Shown here one piece after another: positions 1 through 8,059 of a stretch of 64,000 nt of DNA. This DNA comes from an uncultured Rhodospirillales bacterium (lineage in GTDB: Bacteria; Pseudomonadota; Alphaproteobacteria; ATCC43930; CGMCC-115725): contig CAIJOA010000014.1 in assembly GCA_903822185.1 (NCBI GenBank), positions 1-64,000 of the forward strand. Direction: 5' to 3'. The notes beneath the pieces are model-generated. The model did not search any database. It was given only the letters and a program-made list of their open reading frames with translations, and had not been told where the DNA came from. The first letter of the stretch is position 1. Every line of letters begins with the position of its first letter. Made by a program: the position numbers and the translations under genes.

Positions 1-227
1 AGCAACCGCTCCAACGCGGTGATCGCCGCTTCAAGATCGCCGCGCTGCGCCGCGGCTTCCGCATAGCGCAGATTGATATCGACGCTGGCTGGATTGCGGA
101 CCAACGCATCGAACAACGCCGTGAAATTCCCGTTATCCGGGTCGGCGTCCGCTGCCCACGCTGCGCCTAACGGTGCAAGCGTCAGCACAAGGCAAATATT
201 CGCCGCTTTGATTCCGAAACGCATCAT
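1..227 (-). CDS. Exported TPR-type protein, N-terminal part
   Basis: The gene runs off the left edge, so only about 75 N-terminal residues are visible. They begin with a signal peptide: a charged start, a hydrophobic core ICLVLTLAPLGAAWA and an Ala-rich cleavage region. A helical stretch follows with a TPR-like rhythm (LRYAEAAAQRGDLEAAITALERL). Two adjacent ATG codons (227 and 224) could start it. It lies about 90 bases downstream of the cyclase stop on the same strand and may be the last gene of that operon. TPR repeats usually mediate protein contacts; the rest of the protein is not visible, so no function is assigned. Confidence 0.7.
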   Translation of the reverse strand, partial: MMRFGIKAANICLVLTLAPLGAAWAADADPDNGNFTALFDALVRNPASVDINLRYAEAAAQRGDLEAAITALERL

Positions 228-316
228 CCCCGACCGATCTCTCTTCCGCGTTGCCCTTGACCCCCCAAGAACAACCCGCGACGGCGATCATACCACGCCG
301 TGACTCTCTGTATGTC

Positions 317-2269
317 TCAATGTGCTGGTAATAGCTTTGCCTCGGCGTCGGGTAAGACCGTAAAGCCGGTGACGGTACTCAGCGCGCCGGTGGCGAAAAG
401 CGATTGTAAGGGCGTCAGGTCTTCCGACGGCAACGCCGCTGCGGTGCTGGCGCCGATGGCCAGATCGACACCTTGGTTTGCGGCGATCTCGACGAGCCGC
501 GCGGCGACATTCACGGAATCGCCGATCACCGAATAATCGAAACGATGATGCGATCCCATATTGCCGATGCAGCATTCGCCGGTGTTGATCCCGATCGCCA
601 TCTGCAGCGACAGTTTCAGATCGAGCGAACCGTTTAGCTCGTCATTCACCGCGCCCAGCGCATGCCGCATCGCGATCGCTGCCTGTACCGCGTTCAGCGC
701 GTGTGCCGGATTATCGATCGGCGCATTCCAATAGGCCATGATGCAATCGCCGATATATTTATCGATCGTGCCGCGATGGGCGAGGATGATGTCGGTCATC
801 GGCGAGAAGAACGCGTTCAGCAAGGCGGTCACGTCCCGCGGATCGAGATTCTTCGATAAGGCCGAAAATCCCCGGATGTCGCAGAACATGACGGTGATGA
901 TGCGGTTTTCGCCGCCCAACCGCAGGCGTTCGGGATGGGCCGCTAATTCATCGACCAGCGCCGGTGCGAGATAGCGCGAAAAGGCCGTGCGTAAACGGCG
1001 CTGCGCCGCTTCGCTGCGAAGATAGCGCAGCAGGGCGATGCCGGACGAAGTCAGGATTGCCATCTCGGCTCCAGCCACGGGATCGAGCAGCAGCCAATCC
1101 TGCGTGAAGGCCCACCACGATGCCGCAAACCAACTCACGACGATCAAGCTGGTGAAGGGGCCCGACCAGGTCAGGCCCCAAAACATCCCGACCAGCGCAA
1201 TCGACGTGATCAGGATCACCGCCGCGATCAACTCGCCGCCGCGCAGCCAATCGGGACGCGATAGCCAGCTATTGCCGAGAAGATCGGCGAGCGCTTGCGC
1301 GTGTATATCGATGCCCGCGACGGTTCGGCCGAGCGGCGTCGGCCAATAATCGGGAAGACCCGATGCCGTTGCTCCGACGAGAATGAATTTGCCCGTGATC
1401 GCCGATGGCTCGAAACGCCCAGCGAGAACATCGGCTGCCGCGATATGCTTGAAACCACCGCCGTAATAAAGCCGCGCCGCACCGTCGGGTTCGAGGGCGG
1501 TCGTCTTGTTGCCGATCCGCAGCAATCCATCGCGCAGCGTGTAGCTCCGCGTGCCGGTGCCGACGCGGATCAGTTCGAGATCGAAACTGGGATAAAGCTT
1601 GTCGCCAAGCCGTGCGATCATCGCCGTATGCCGCACCCGGCCATCGGCATCGGGAAAGACATTGAGGAAGCCGACGCCGGCAGCCGCATCGTTGAGGGTC
1701 GCGATGGGCGTGATCGCGCCGGCATAGCTGATCGCCTTGCCGAGCGTGTCCGCGCCCAGGATCGAAAAGCCTGCTTTGGCTTTCGGCACTTGGGCGCAGG
1801 TGTCTTGCGTCAAAGCGGTGCCGACGACGACCGGCACCTGCGCCATCGCTTGCGCCATTCGAACGTCATGGTCGGGCAGGCCGGCGAGAAGCTTGGCCAG
1901 CGGTTCGGATGGCGCGCCGTCCGCTTCCAACACGCCCTGTGCCTGAACCGGCGAAGTTCGGTCCGGTTCGGCGAGAAGAATATCCAATCCGATCGCCGCG
2001 GGCTTCGCCGCGGCCAGTTGTTCGATGAGGGTCGCGAGCCGCGTGCGCGGCCAGGGCCATTGGCCCAGTTCGGCAAGACTGTGATCGTCGATCTCGACGA
2101 TCAGGATCGGCAGATCGCCAGCCGGGCGCGGGACGGCGCGTTGATAAAAATCGAAGACCGCGCTCGAGAGTCTTGTGACTGGCCCGTCATCGAGCCGGCT
2201 CAACGTGCCGATGGCGACCGCGACTGAACCGGCAATCGTTAAGGCGAGGCCGATGTCGCGGAACCGCAT
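317..2269 (-). CDS. CHASE2-domain class III adenylate/guanylate cyclase
   Basis: A 650-residue membrane cyclase. An N-terminal membrane anchor (about residues 8-27) is followed by a long periplasmic CHASE2-type sensor (about 45-330), then a cluster of three hydrophobic segments (about 345-420) and a cytoplasmic class III cyclase domain (about 455-640). The catalytic pattern is intact: the metal Asp in FCDIRGFS, the second Asp in DKYIGDCIMAYWNAP, and the Asn and Arg of VIGDSVNVAARL. It should turn ATP (possibly GTP) into a cyclic nucleotide in response to a periplasmic signal. It starts 1 base after the stop of the Crp-type gene, whose product has an intact cyclic-nucleotide pocket, so enzyme and receptor look like one unit. 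Confidence 0.93.
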   Translation of the reverse strand: MRFRDIGLALTIAGSVAVAIGTLSRLDDGPVTRLSSAVFDFYQRAVPRPAGDLPILIVEIDDHSLAELGQWPWPRTRLATLIEQLAAAKPAAIGLDILLAEPDRTSPVQAQGVLEADGAPSEPLAKLLAGLPDHDVRMAQAMAQVPVVVGTALTQDTCAQVPKAKAGFSILGADTLGKAISYAGAITPIATLNDAAAGVGFLNVFPDADGRVRHTAMIARLGDKLYPSFDLELIRVGTGTRSYTLRDGLLRIGNKTTALEPDGAARLYYGGGFKHIAAADVLAGRFEPSAITGKFILVGATASGLPDYWPTPLGRTVAGIDIHAQALADLLGNSWLSRPDWLRGGELIAAVILITSIALVGMFWGLTWSGPFTSLIVVSWFAASWWAFTQDWLLLDPVAGAEMAILTSSGIALLRYLRSEAAQRRLRTAFSRYLAPALVDELAAHPERLRLGGENRIITVMFCDIRGFSALSKNLDPRDVTALLNAFFSPMTDIILAHRGTIDKYIGDCIMAYWNAPIDNPAHALNAVQAAIAMRHALGAVNDELNGSLDLKLSLQMAIGINTGECCIGNMGSHHRFDYSVIGDSVNVAARLVEIAANQGVDLAIGASTAAALPSEDLTPLQSLFATGALSTVTGFTVLPDAEAKLLPAH

Positions 2270-2270
2270 C

Positions 2271-2996
2271 TCAGGAACGGAAATGCTCGACCATGCGGCC
2301 CAGCGCCGCGAGGTCGGTGATCACCAGCCGGTCGCCGTCGCGTTCCAGCAATTTGCGGCGGGTCAGATCGGCCAGGGTGCGGGCCACAGTTTCGCGCGCG
2401 GTGCTGGCCCGCGCCGCGATGGCATGATGGCGCGGTATCGGTTGCAGCACGGCCGTGTTGGGCGGGGAATCGCCCCCGGTTCGGGCTTGGCGCAGCAAAT
2501 CCGCATAAATCCGGTTCTGCGCCGCGAGAGTGCTTAGATCCATGATCCGCGCGCTGGATGCGCGGACGATTTCGGTCAGATGGCGCATCATCAGCATCGC
2601 TGCCTGCGGTTGCAGCGTAAGATATTCGCGAAACACCGATGCGGGCAGCCGCGCCGTCAGTGTGCGGGTGGCGGCCAATACGGTTGCCGATCGCGGCTCG
2701 CCGTCGATCGCCGCCATCTCGCCGAAATAGCCGCCATCCGATAGTTCATCGAACGCGACCTCGCCGCTGCCTTTCAGCGTGTAATTGATAATGCGCGCCC
2801 GGCCTTTGATGATGAAATACACATCGTCGGAAATGCCGTCGCGGCCGAGGATTTCGGCCCGTGCGTTCCACCAATGCCAGATACAACGCTGCTCGTAACG
2901 CTGACGCGTGGCCGCGTCGGCGACCGCGAAAAGATCGACATGCGCCAGGCTTTGCTCAACGACCGGCGGCTTTCGCGGTGTCTTCGACAATGCCAA
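2271..2996 (-). CDS. Crp/Fnr-type cyclic-nucleotide-responsive regulator
   Basis: About 241 residues from a TTG at 2996, preceded at good spacing by GGAAAG. The reading frame is open back to 3257, but that extension overlaps another gene in a different frame and makes the protein too long for the family. The N-terminal beta-roll carries GEMAAIDGEPRSATV, where Glu, Arg and Ser match the cAMP phosphate-binding residues of E. coli Crp (E72, R82, S83). The C-terminal helix-turn-helix has ARETVARTL, matching the R-E-T-V-x-R recognition helix that reads TGTGA. The gene abuts the cyclase. A TTGACT at 3078-3083 could be part of its own promoter, with only a poor -10. Starts at 2990 or 3011 are alternatives. 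Confidence 0.9.
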   Translation of the reverse strand: MALSKTPRKPPVVEQSLAHVDLFAVADAATRQRYEQRCIWHWWNARAEILGRDGISDDVYFIIKGRARIINYTLKGSGEVAFDELSDGGYFGEMAAIDGEPRSATVLAATRTLTARLPASVFREYLTLQPQAAMLMMRHLTEIVRASSARIMDLSTLAAQNRIYADLLRQARTGGDSPPNTAVLQPIPRHHAIAARASTARETVARTLADLTRRKLLERDGDRLVITDLAALGRMVEHFRS

Positions 2997-3136
2997 GAAT
3001 TGCTTTCCCACGAGACCGCGCCGGATGTGTCCGCGCGAATCCGAATGATGTCCGAATGCAATTCTAGTCTCGGCACAAGTCAAAATATCTAAGGAAAAGC
3101 ACGGATATACGCGGTCATAACGATCCGCCGGATTCT

Positions 3137-3412
3137 CTAAGACGGTGAATTCAAAGACGACGCTACTTTGAGGATCAGCGTTGCAACGGCTAAGAGAAGA
3201 AAAGCGATCAAAGACCAAAGCACCCGGCTCGACAGGGTCCGCGCCCAGGGCGCCCAAACCGCCTGGGCATCGGCCAGATGCGGCCAGGCCGCACCGATCA
3301 GCAGCATGACGGCGATACCGCCGAGGAAATCCGCATAAACCGGCCGCGCGACAAGCTGCTTTGCTGGCTTTTTGTTCATCGGATTATCGCTGATAACGGG
3401 ATTGAGCGGCAT
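3137..3412 (-). CDS. Small two-helix membrane protein
   Basis: Up to 91 residues, with two predicted membrane helices: FLGGIAVMLLIGAAWPHLA and VLWSLIAFLLLAVATLIL. The start is uncertain. ATG 3412 overlaps the preceding small gene by 29 bases, while ATG 3379 (protein starting MNKKPAK) lies 4 bases after that gene's stop and gives a typical charged N-terminus of 80 residues. I do not recognise the family. Position between the palindrome at 3610-3629 and the Crp/cyclase pair suggests it is co-transcribed with them and might act at the membrane with the cyclase, which is inference only. Confidence 0.6.
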   Translation of the reverse strand: MPLNPVISDNPMNKKPAKQLVARPVYADFLGGIAVMLLIGAAWPHLADAQAVWAPWARTLSSRVLWSLIAFLLLAVATLILKVASSLNSPS

Positions 3413-3557
3413 GGGCCGTCGAAACGACGGTTGAGCTCAGAGAGCTCGCGGTGGCCCCCGCGATACCCATCAGGCGATCAAACGTCGAAACGCTGGTCGC
3501 ACCGACGATGGTTAGACCAATCCAACCGAAGATGATGCTCGGAATGACGAGGCGCAT
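3384..3557 (-). CDS. Short exported or membrane-anchored peptide, 57 aa
   Basis: A 57-residue frame starting MRLVIPSIIFGWIGLTIVGA, preceded by GGGGGA 4 bases before ATG 3557. The first 20 residues are hydrophobic like a signal peptide or single membrane helix; the remainder is rich in Ser, Thr and Ala and ends SAHAAQSRYQR-like (visible end: STAHAAQSRYQR). It is the first gene after the TGTGA-N6-TCACA palindrome and so would be first in the putative Crp/cyclase transcript. No family recognised. Length and lack of homology evidence keep confidence moderate. Confidence 0.5.
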   Translation of the reverse strand: MRLVIPSIIFGWIGLTIVGATSVSTFDRLMGIAGATASSLSSTVVSTAHAAQSRYQR

Positions 3558-3609
3558 GTGTCCCCCACAGGATCGCGTCTCGTACTTCTAGGCGTATGAG
3601 GGACTGGCC

Positions 3610-3629
3610 GCTGTGACGGCCGTCACAGC
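3610..3629. promoter_or_regulatory. Perfect 20-base palindrome, Crp-type operator
   Basis: GCTGTGACGGCCGTCACAGC is a perfect inverted repeat containing TGTGA-N6-TCACA, the consensus bound by E. coli Crp. It lies 53 bases upstream of the first small gene of the minus-strand module that encodes a Crp-type regulator and a cyclase. No T-run follows on either strand, so a terminator for the upstream ABC operon (ends 3669) is less likely. Placement suits activation from near -40, or autoregulation. Confidence 0.7.
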
Positions 3630-3668
3630 GATAGGGAACTTTGTTTAATCTCGGGAAAAGCGGCTGGT

Positions 3669-4430
3669 CTAACGCCCGCGCCAGCGCAGAAGCCAGAATT
3701 CCAGCAGGCTGACGAGCTGTACGCTGGCGTAACCGATCAATCCAAACAGCAGGACGCCGGCGAAAAGGTCGGGGGTTCGGAACGAACGGGCCTGCAGCAT
3801 GATCCAGTGGCCGAGGCCAGGACTGCCGGACAGGATTTCGCCGGTCACGGAAAGAATGAGCGCGATGGTCAGGCTCAGCCGCATGCCGGCGAGGATTTCG
3901 GGCATGGCGTTAGGCAAGGCGATGGTGAGGATGAACTGGCGGCGGCTGAGCCGCATCAAGCGGGCGACCTCGTACAGCCGCGGCTTCACCGTCGCGAAAC
4001 CGTTGATGGTCGCCAGCAAGGTCGGCCAGAGCGCGCCGAAGCCGATGACGGCAAGGACCATATTCTCGGTCAGGCCGAAGAACGCGATCAGCACCGGGAA
4101 CAGCGCCGATGCCGGCAGCGGCCGGAAGAATTCGAGCGTCGGCGCCAGATAGGCGCGCGCGGTCGCGGAAATGCCGATGGCCGAGCCGATGAGAATTCCG
4201 CCGAACGACGCGAGCAGCCAGCCGAAGAACATATGCTGCAGCGTCAGCAGCACGCGGCCGCCCAGCCCGCCACGGTCGATATCGAACAGCAGCGCCGCCC
4301 AGGCGCGATCGGGCGGCGGCAGGAAGATCGGCGAGACCAGATGCAGGTTCGAGACGAGCTGCCACAACGCGACGATCAGCGCGGCAACGATGGCGCTCGC
4401 CAACAGCAGCAACGCACGGCGCGGCATCAT
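3669..4430 (-). CDS. ABC importer permease (SsuC/TauC/NrtB family)
   Basis: A 253-residue inner-membrane permease beginning MMPRRALLLLASAIV, with about six hydrophobic segments and the family loop LYEVARLMRLSRRQFILTIALP followed by ILAGMRLSLTIALILSVTGE. The frame extends upstream but that part is Arg-rich out-of-frame sequence; ATG 4430 overlaps the stop of the upstream permease (ATGATG/TGA), giving translational coupling. Members of this family import sulfonates, nitrate, cyanate, thiamine precursors or aromatic acids; substrate cannot be read from the permease. Together with the second permease it would form a heterodimeric channel. Confidence 0.9.
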   Translation of the reverse strand: MMPRRALLLLASAIVAALIVALWQLVSNLHLVSPIFLPPPDRAWAALLFDIDRGGLGGRVLLTLQHMFFGWLLASFGGILIGSAIGISATARAYLAPTLEFFRPLPASALFPVLIAFFGLTENMVLAVIGFGALWPTLLATINGFATVKPRLYEVARLMRLSRRQFILTIALPNAMPEILAGMRLSLTIALILSVTGEILSGSPGLGHWIMLQARSFRTPDLFAGVLLFGLIGYASVQLVSLLEFWLLRWRGR

Positions 4431-5200
4431 GGCGGCGCTGCCCGCGACGCGCCGCCGAACAACCGGCGTTGCGCGACCGACAAAAGACCGTTGATCAGCC
4501 AGCCAATAATTCCGATCCAGAACAGATAAGCAAAGACCAGATCGGGCCGCAGCGCTTCCTGCGCGCGCATCATCGCATAGCCGAGGCCGAGCGGATTGGC
4601 GGCGATCTCGACCGTGACGGCGACGACCAGCGCCGCGCCGACGGCGATACGGAAGCCGACGAAAATGCCGGGCAAGGCCGCGGGAATGACGACCTTCACG
4701 ATGCGTGCGGCAAGCCCCATGCGCAGCAGCCGCGCGACCTCCAGAAGCCGCGGCTTCACCCCGCGCACCGCCGCGATGGTCAGCAGCAGCACCGGCCAAA
4801 ACGAGGTCTTGGCGATCAGCGATATTTCCATCGCATAGCCGAGCCCGAAGATCAGCAAGGCGATCGGGATAAGCGCGACAGACGGAATCGGCCGCAACGC
4901 CTCGATGGTCACTTCGGCCAGACGCTCGACGATCAGGAACAACCCCATCACCGTTCCGAAGACGAGACCAAGGCTCGCGCCAATCATTAGACCACCAAAC
5001 GCGGCGAGCAGCGTCTGCCCAGTCGCGCGCAGCATTGAGCCGTCGATCAACGCGGCCCCCGCCGCGGTGACGACCTCGCTGGGCCAGGGCAGGCTGCTGC
5101 TATGATAATGCGTGACGCGTGCGGCGATCTCGGCACCGACCACGACGACCGCCGGCACGACGATGCCGCGCAGATCGACCCGGCGCAGTCGCGTGGTCAC
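4427..5200 (-). CDS. ABC importer permease (SsuC/TauC/NrtB family), second subunit
   Basis: A 257-residue permease starting at GTG 5200, which overlaps the stop of the ATPase gene as GTGA. Hydrophobic segments begin at GIVVPAVVVVGAEIA; the conserved coupling loop is LLEVARLLRMGLAARIVKVVIP followed by GIFVGFRIAVGAALVVAVTVE. It is a paralogue of the next gene (3669-4430), and the pair presumably forms a heterodimer in the inner membrane. The open frame reaches 5398, but the extension lies inside the ATPase gene. Confidence 0.9.
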   Translation of the reverse strand: MTTRLRRVDLRGIVVPAVVVVGAEIAARVTHYHSSSLPWPSEVVTAAGAALIDGSMLRATGQTLLAAFGGLMIGASLGLVFGTVMGLFLIVERLAEVTIEALRPIPSVALIPIALLIFGLGYAMEISLIAKTSFWPVLLLTIAAVRGVKPRLLEVARLLRMGLAARIVKVVIPAALPGIFVGFRIAVGAALVVAVTVEIAANPLGLGYAMMRAQEALRPDLVFAYLFWIGIIGWLINGLLSVAQRRLFGGASRAAPP

Positions 5201-5976
5201 GTCTCCGCCCCGCGGATGAATTCCAGCAAGGTCCGCCGCAACTGCATGAAGGCAGGCTGTTCCGGTGTCGTCTGCTGATCGCGCGGATAGGGCAGATCGA
5301 CGTCGTAGGTTGCGGCGATGCGGCCGGGATGCGGCTTCATCGCGACGACGCGATGGCCTAGATAGATCGCCTCTTCGAGATCGTGAGTGACGAAGCACAC
5401 TGTCGTCCCGCTATCCGCGACGATTTTTAAAACTTGGTCCTGAAGGTCTTGGCGGGTGATGGCATCGAGCGCGCCGAACGGCTCGTCCATCAGCAACAGT
5501 TTCGGCTCCTGCGCAAGGCAGCGCGCGATCTGCAGCCGCTGCTGCATACCGCCCGAAAGCTGCGACGGATATTTGTCGGCGTGCTCGGCGAGCCCGACAC
5601 GGGCCAGCACGGCGGCGATGCGTTCTGCGCGCTCGGCACGCGGCGTGCCCATCGTCTCATAGACGAGCGCGATATTGCCGGCGGCGGTGCGCCAGGGCAG
5701 CAACGCGTCGCCGTAATCCTGAAACACGACCGCGACGTCGCGCTGCGGCCCGGCAACCGGCTTGCCTTCATAGGAGACGGTGCCGCTGCCCGGCGGCAAC
5801 AAGCCGGCGGCCAAGCGCAGCAACGTCGTCTTGCCGCAGCCCGATGGGCCGACGATGCAAAGAAATTCGCCTTTATAGATTTCGAGATTGATGCCGGTCA
5901 GGATCGGGCGGCCACCGATCGCGACGTCGATATCGCGAAAAGCGATCAGCGGCGGTTCGGCCGAAGGTGCCGTCAA
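5197..5976 (-). CDS. ABC importer ATPase (SsuB/TauB/NrtD family)
   Basis: A 259-residue cytoplasmic ATPase with Walker A GPSGCGKTT, Q-loop VFQDYGDALLPWRT, signature LSGGMQQRLQIARCL, Walker B LLLMDEPFGALD and switch His in FVTHDLEEAI. The LLPW and DEPFGALD details are typical of the nitrate/sulfonate/taurine importer group. It stands between the binding protein (13 bases upstream) and the two permeases, with which it overlaps, completing a four-gene importer transcribed from about 6928. Confidence 0.93.
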   Translation of the reverse strand: MTAPSAEPPLIAFRDIDVAIGGRPILTGINLEIYKGEFLCIVGPSGCGKTTLLRLAAGLLPPGSGTVSYEGKPVAGPQRDVAVVFQDYGDALLPWRTAAGNIALVYETMGTPRAERAERIAAVLARVGLAEHADKYPSQLSGGMQQRLQIARCLAQEPKLLLMDEPFGALDAITRQDLQDQVLKIVADSGTTVCFVTHDLEEAIYLGHRVVAMKPHPGRIAATYDVDLPYPRDQQTTPEQPAFMQLRRTLLEFIRGAET

Positions 5977-5989
5977 ATCTGCACCGGGA

Positions 5990-6928
5990 TCATGGCGCGA
6001 TCAGGCGTGCCGCGGTCAGTTTCGTGCGCAGACGATCCTGTTCGTTCATTGCATCGAGCCACCATTGCAGATCGGCGGTTTTGATCTTCGCCGTCATCGG
6101 GGCCAGCAGCATGGTCGCCGTGACCTCGGGCTTGAGGTTGAGCGTCTTGGTGATGATCTCTTTGGTCTTTTCCGGATTGGCTTCGGCAAAGGCGACGGCT
6201 TCTTCGGTGGCGGCGCGGATCGCGGCCACTTCCTGTTTGTGCGATTCAGCCCAGGCGCGGGTCGATGCGTTGACCAGCGCGGGCACGCTGGTGCCAAGTT
6301 CGCCATAGAAATACGAAAGAATTTTTCCCGAGCCGTCGGCGGCGATCGCGCTCATGAACGGGTCGGGAATGAGAACCGCGTCGAGATTGCCGGCCTTAAG
6401 GACGTTCGGCATTTCGGCATAGGCGATTTCGACGATCGTGATTTCCTTCGGATTGACGCCTTTCAGCACAAGCCAATGCTCGAAAGCGATCTCCGAAATA
6501 CCGCCGATGGTGCTGGTGCCGATCCGCTTGCCCTTAAGGTCGGCCGGGGTGTTGATGTTCGCACCGTTGCGGACGACGACACCGCTATCTTTGGTGCCGG
6601 GCGCAAAAAGCGACAGATTGGTCAATGCGACGAGATCGATCCCGCCGTCCGCCGCTTGGATCAGCGTCGAAGCGCCGACCGTGCCGACCTGCATCGAGTT
6701 AGAGACGAGGCTGGGCACGATCACATTGCCGCCGCGCATCAAGGTCAGCTCGACATCGAGTCCGTGCTTGGCGAAGAAGCCCTGATCCTTGGCGATCCAG
6801 TCCGGCACGTTGCCGTTCACCGCCGTATAGCCGAGGGTGATTTTGTCGAGCGCGGTGGCCGGCAGCGCGGCAACAAACAGGCCGCCGAGAAAGGCCATCG
6901 CCGCGAGCGTTTTATCAATCGGTTTCAT
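5990..6928 (-). CDS. Periplasmic binding protein, NMT1/SsuA-like
   Basis: A 312-residue exported protein beginning MKPIDKTLAAMAFLGGLFVAALPATA, a signal peptide ending near ATA-L. An upstream in-frame ATG (6988) exists, but AGGAAAC sits at correct spacing before ATG 6928. The mature part shows the NMT1/SsuA pattern: ITLGYTAVNGNVPDWIAKDQGFFAKHGLDVEL, then DLKGKRIGTSTIGGISEIAF and a hinge near KAGNLDAVLIPDPF. It is first in the ABC operon and sets its specificity; an organic acid or sulfonate is a reasonable guess, unproven. Confidence 0.9.
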   Translation of the reverse strand: MKPIDKTLAAMAFLGGLFVAALPATALDKITLGYTAVNGNVPDWIAKDQGFFAKHGLDVELTLMRGGNVIVPSLVSNSMQVGTVGASTLIQAADGGIDLVALTNLSLFAPGTKDSGVVVRNGANINTPADLKGKRIGTSTIGGISEIAFEHWLVLKGVNPKEITIVEIAYAEMPNVLKAGNLDAVLIPDPFMSAIAADGSGKILSYFYGELGTSVPALVNASTRAWAESHKQEVAAIRAATEEAVAFAEANPEKTKEIITKTLNLKPEVTATMLLAPMTAKIKTADLQWWLDAMNEQDRLRTKLTAARLIAP

Positions 6929-7027
6929 GGTGTTTCCTGTCCCCTGATCGCGGCCCGCGTGCATCTTTTTGTCCGCCGTCATACCCATCGCCGAATGGTA
7001 AAATGGCGCTGCGCTGTGAGGGCGGTA

Positions 7028-7047
7028 TGTCCCTTGAAAAGAGGACA
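7028..7047. promoter_or_regulatory. Inverted repeat upstream of ABC operon, possible operator
   Basis: TGTCC-N10-GGACA (5-base arms) lies about 100 bases upstream of the binding-protein start and just downstream of the LuxR-type gene stop. A regulator site for the importer operon is possible, with the adjacent LuxR-type protein the obvious candidate. The arms are short and chance cannot be excluded. Confidence 0.3.
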
Positions 7048-7072
7048 GTCCCGTCGTCGGCGCGGACGGGCG

Positions 7073-7861
7073 TCAGCGCATTACGAGACGGGCGAGTTCA
7101 TAGGCGCTGGTAACCCCCAACCGCTGATAGGCGCGCTTGCGATAGGTCAGGATCGACGAGACGCCGATGCCGAGATCGAGTGCCGCGCCCTCAGCGGTGA
7201 TGCCGACCGCTGCCCGCGCGCAGGTTTCGCGTTCGCGTCGGGTGAGGGCGGGAAACAGCCGGCCGAAGCGGCTTTCCAATTCCTCGATCGCGCCCCGTGT
7301 CGAAAGCGAGCCGTGCCCGGCCAGTGCCTCGTTGCGGTCGATCATCGGCATCAGCAGCCGGGCGAAACCACTCAGCAGCCTCAACTCGTCCTTGGCGAAG
7401 CCACCGTTGCCGCGCCGCCGCGCCACGGTCATGCAGCGCCATCCGGGGCCGGCGCGGCGCACGAACGAGACGCGCTCGACGATGTCGGAATGTTCCAGCA
7501 TCCGGCGATAGCGTTGGGCGACGATGTCGCGCGGCACGACGCGGATCTGAACCGTCGCTTGCGGCTCGGCGGTGGCGTCCATCGCCTGTTGGATCGGGTC
7601 TTGAGGCAGGAACTGCCGCGCATACATGCCGTCGGCGACATGGGGTTTTTCGGGCTCGCAGACATGGATCAAAGGCCGGACGCCGCCTTTGCCGCGGTCG
7701 ATATCGAAGACATAAAAGCGATCGACAGGGGTCAATTGCTTGACCGCCGCGGTCGCGGCGGTGGCGAATCCTTCGGAGCCGAGCGCGCCGACGGCCAGCG
7801 CGTGCGCGGCAATCACGGCCGATGCGATCGGTTGCGATTCAACATATTCGAGGCTCGCCAT
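7073..7861 (-). CDS. LuxR-family transcriptional regulator
   Basis: About 262 residues from ATG 7861 (MASLEYVES); an earlier in-frame ATG at 7876 is possible. The last 60 residues form a LuxR/GerE helix-turn-helix: LTRRERETCARAAVGITAEG, then ALDLGIGVSSILTYRKRAYQ and RLGVTSAYELARLV. The first 190 residues do not show an obvious receiver or autoinducer-binding motif. It lies between the ABC operon and the divergent flavin monooxygenase gene and probably controls one or both. Confidence 0.87.
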   Translation of the reverse strand: MASLEYVESQPIASAVIAAHALAVGALGSEGFATAATAAVKQLTPVDRFYVFDIDRGKGGVRPLIHVCEPEKPHVADGMYARQFLPQDPIQQAMDATAEPQATVQIRVVPRDIVAQRYRRMLEHSDIVERVSFVRRAGPGWRCMTVARRRGNGGFAKDELRLLSGFARLLMPMIDRNEALAGHGSLSTRGAIEELESRFGRLFPALTRRERETCARAAVGITAEGAALDLGIGVSSILTYRKRAYQRLGVTSAYELARLVMR

Positions 7862-8059
7862 CGGCCATCCTCCCAAGGCGACCGTTTGTCGGCGCCATCA
7901 TTCGTTCCGGCACCGGGGTGCCGCGTCTTGCTGGGATTGTACCCGGAAATGGCCGACGCGCCTAGGTAACTCCGGCGCTGTCCCTTTGCGTGTGGACATA
8001 TCCGCCGCGGCGATTTGCGTATCAAGATGCGCGGATGGCGCGTTGGTACGGAGAATGCG

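Noticed and set aside
2997-3257. N-terminal extension of the Crp-type protein to an ATG at 3257
   Set aside because: It overlaps a small membrane-protein gene in another frame and makes the protein longer than the family; a TTG start at 2996 with GGAAAG fits better.
3610-3629. Palindrome as a transcription terminator for the ABC operon
   Set aside because: No T-run follows on either strand, and its sequence matches a Crp operator; termination remains only a weak alternative.
4431-4799. Arg/Ala-rich N-terminal extension of the ABC permease
   Set aside because: It is antisense-like low-complexity sequence inside the upstream permease gene; ATG 4430 overlaps the preceding stop as expected.
5888-7969. 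Long plus-strand frame of about 693 codons across the ABC operon and LuxR gene
   Set aside because: It is the complement of well-supported minus-strand genes and is composed of Arg/Asp/Gly-rich shadow sequence.
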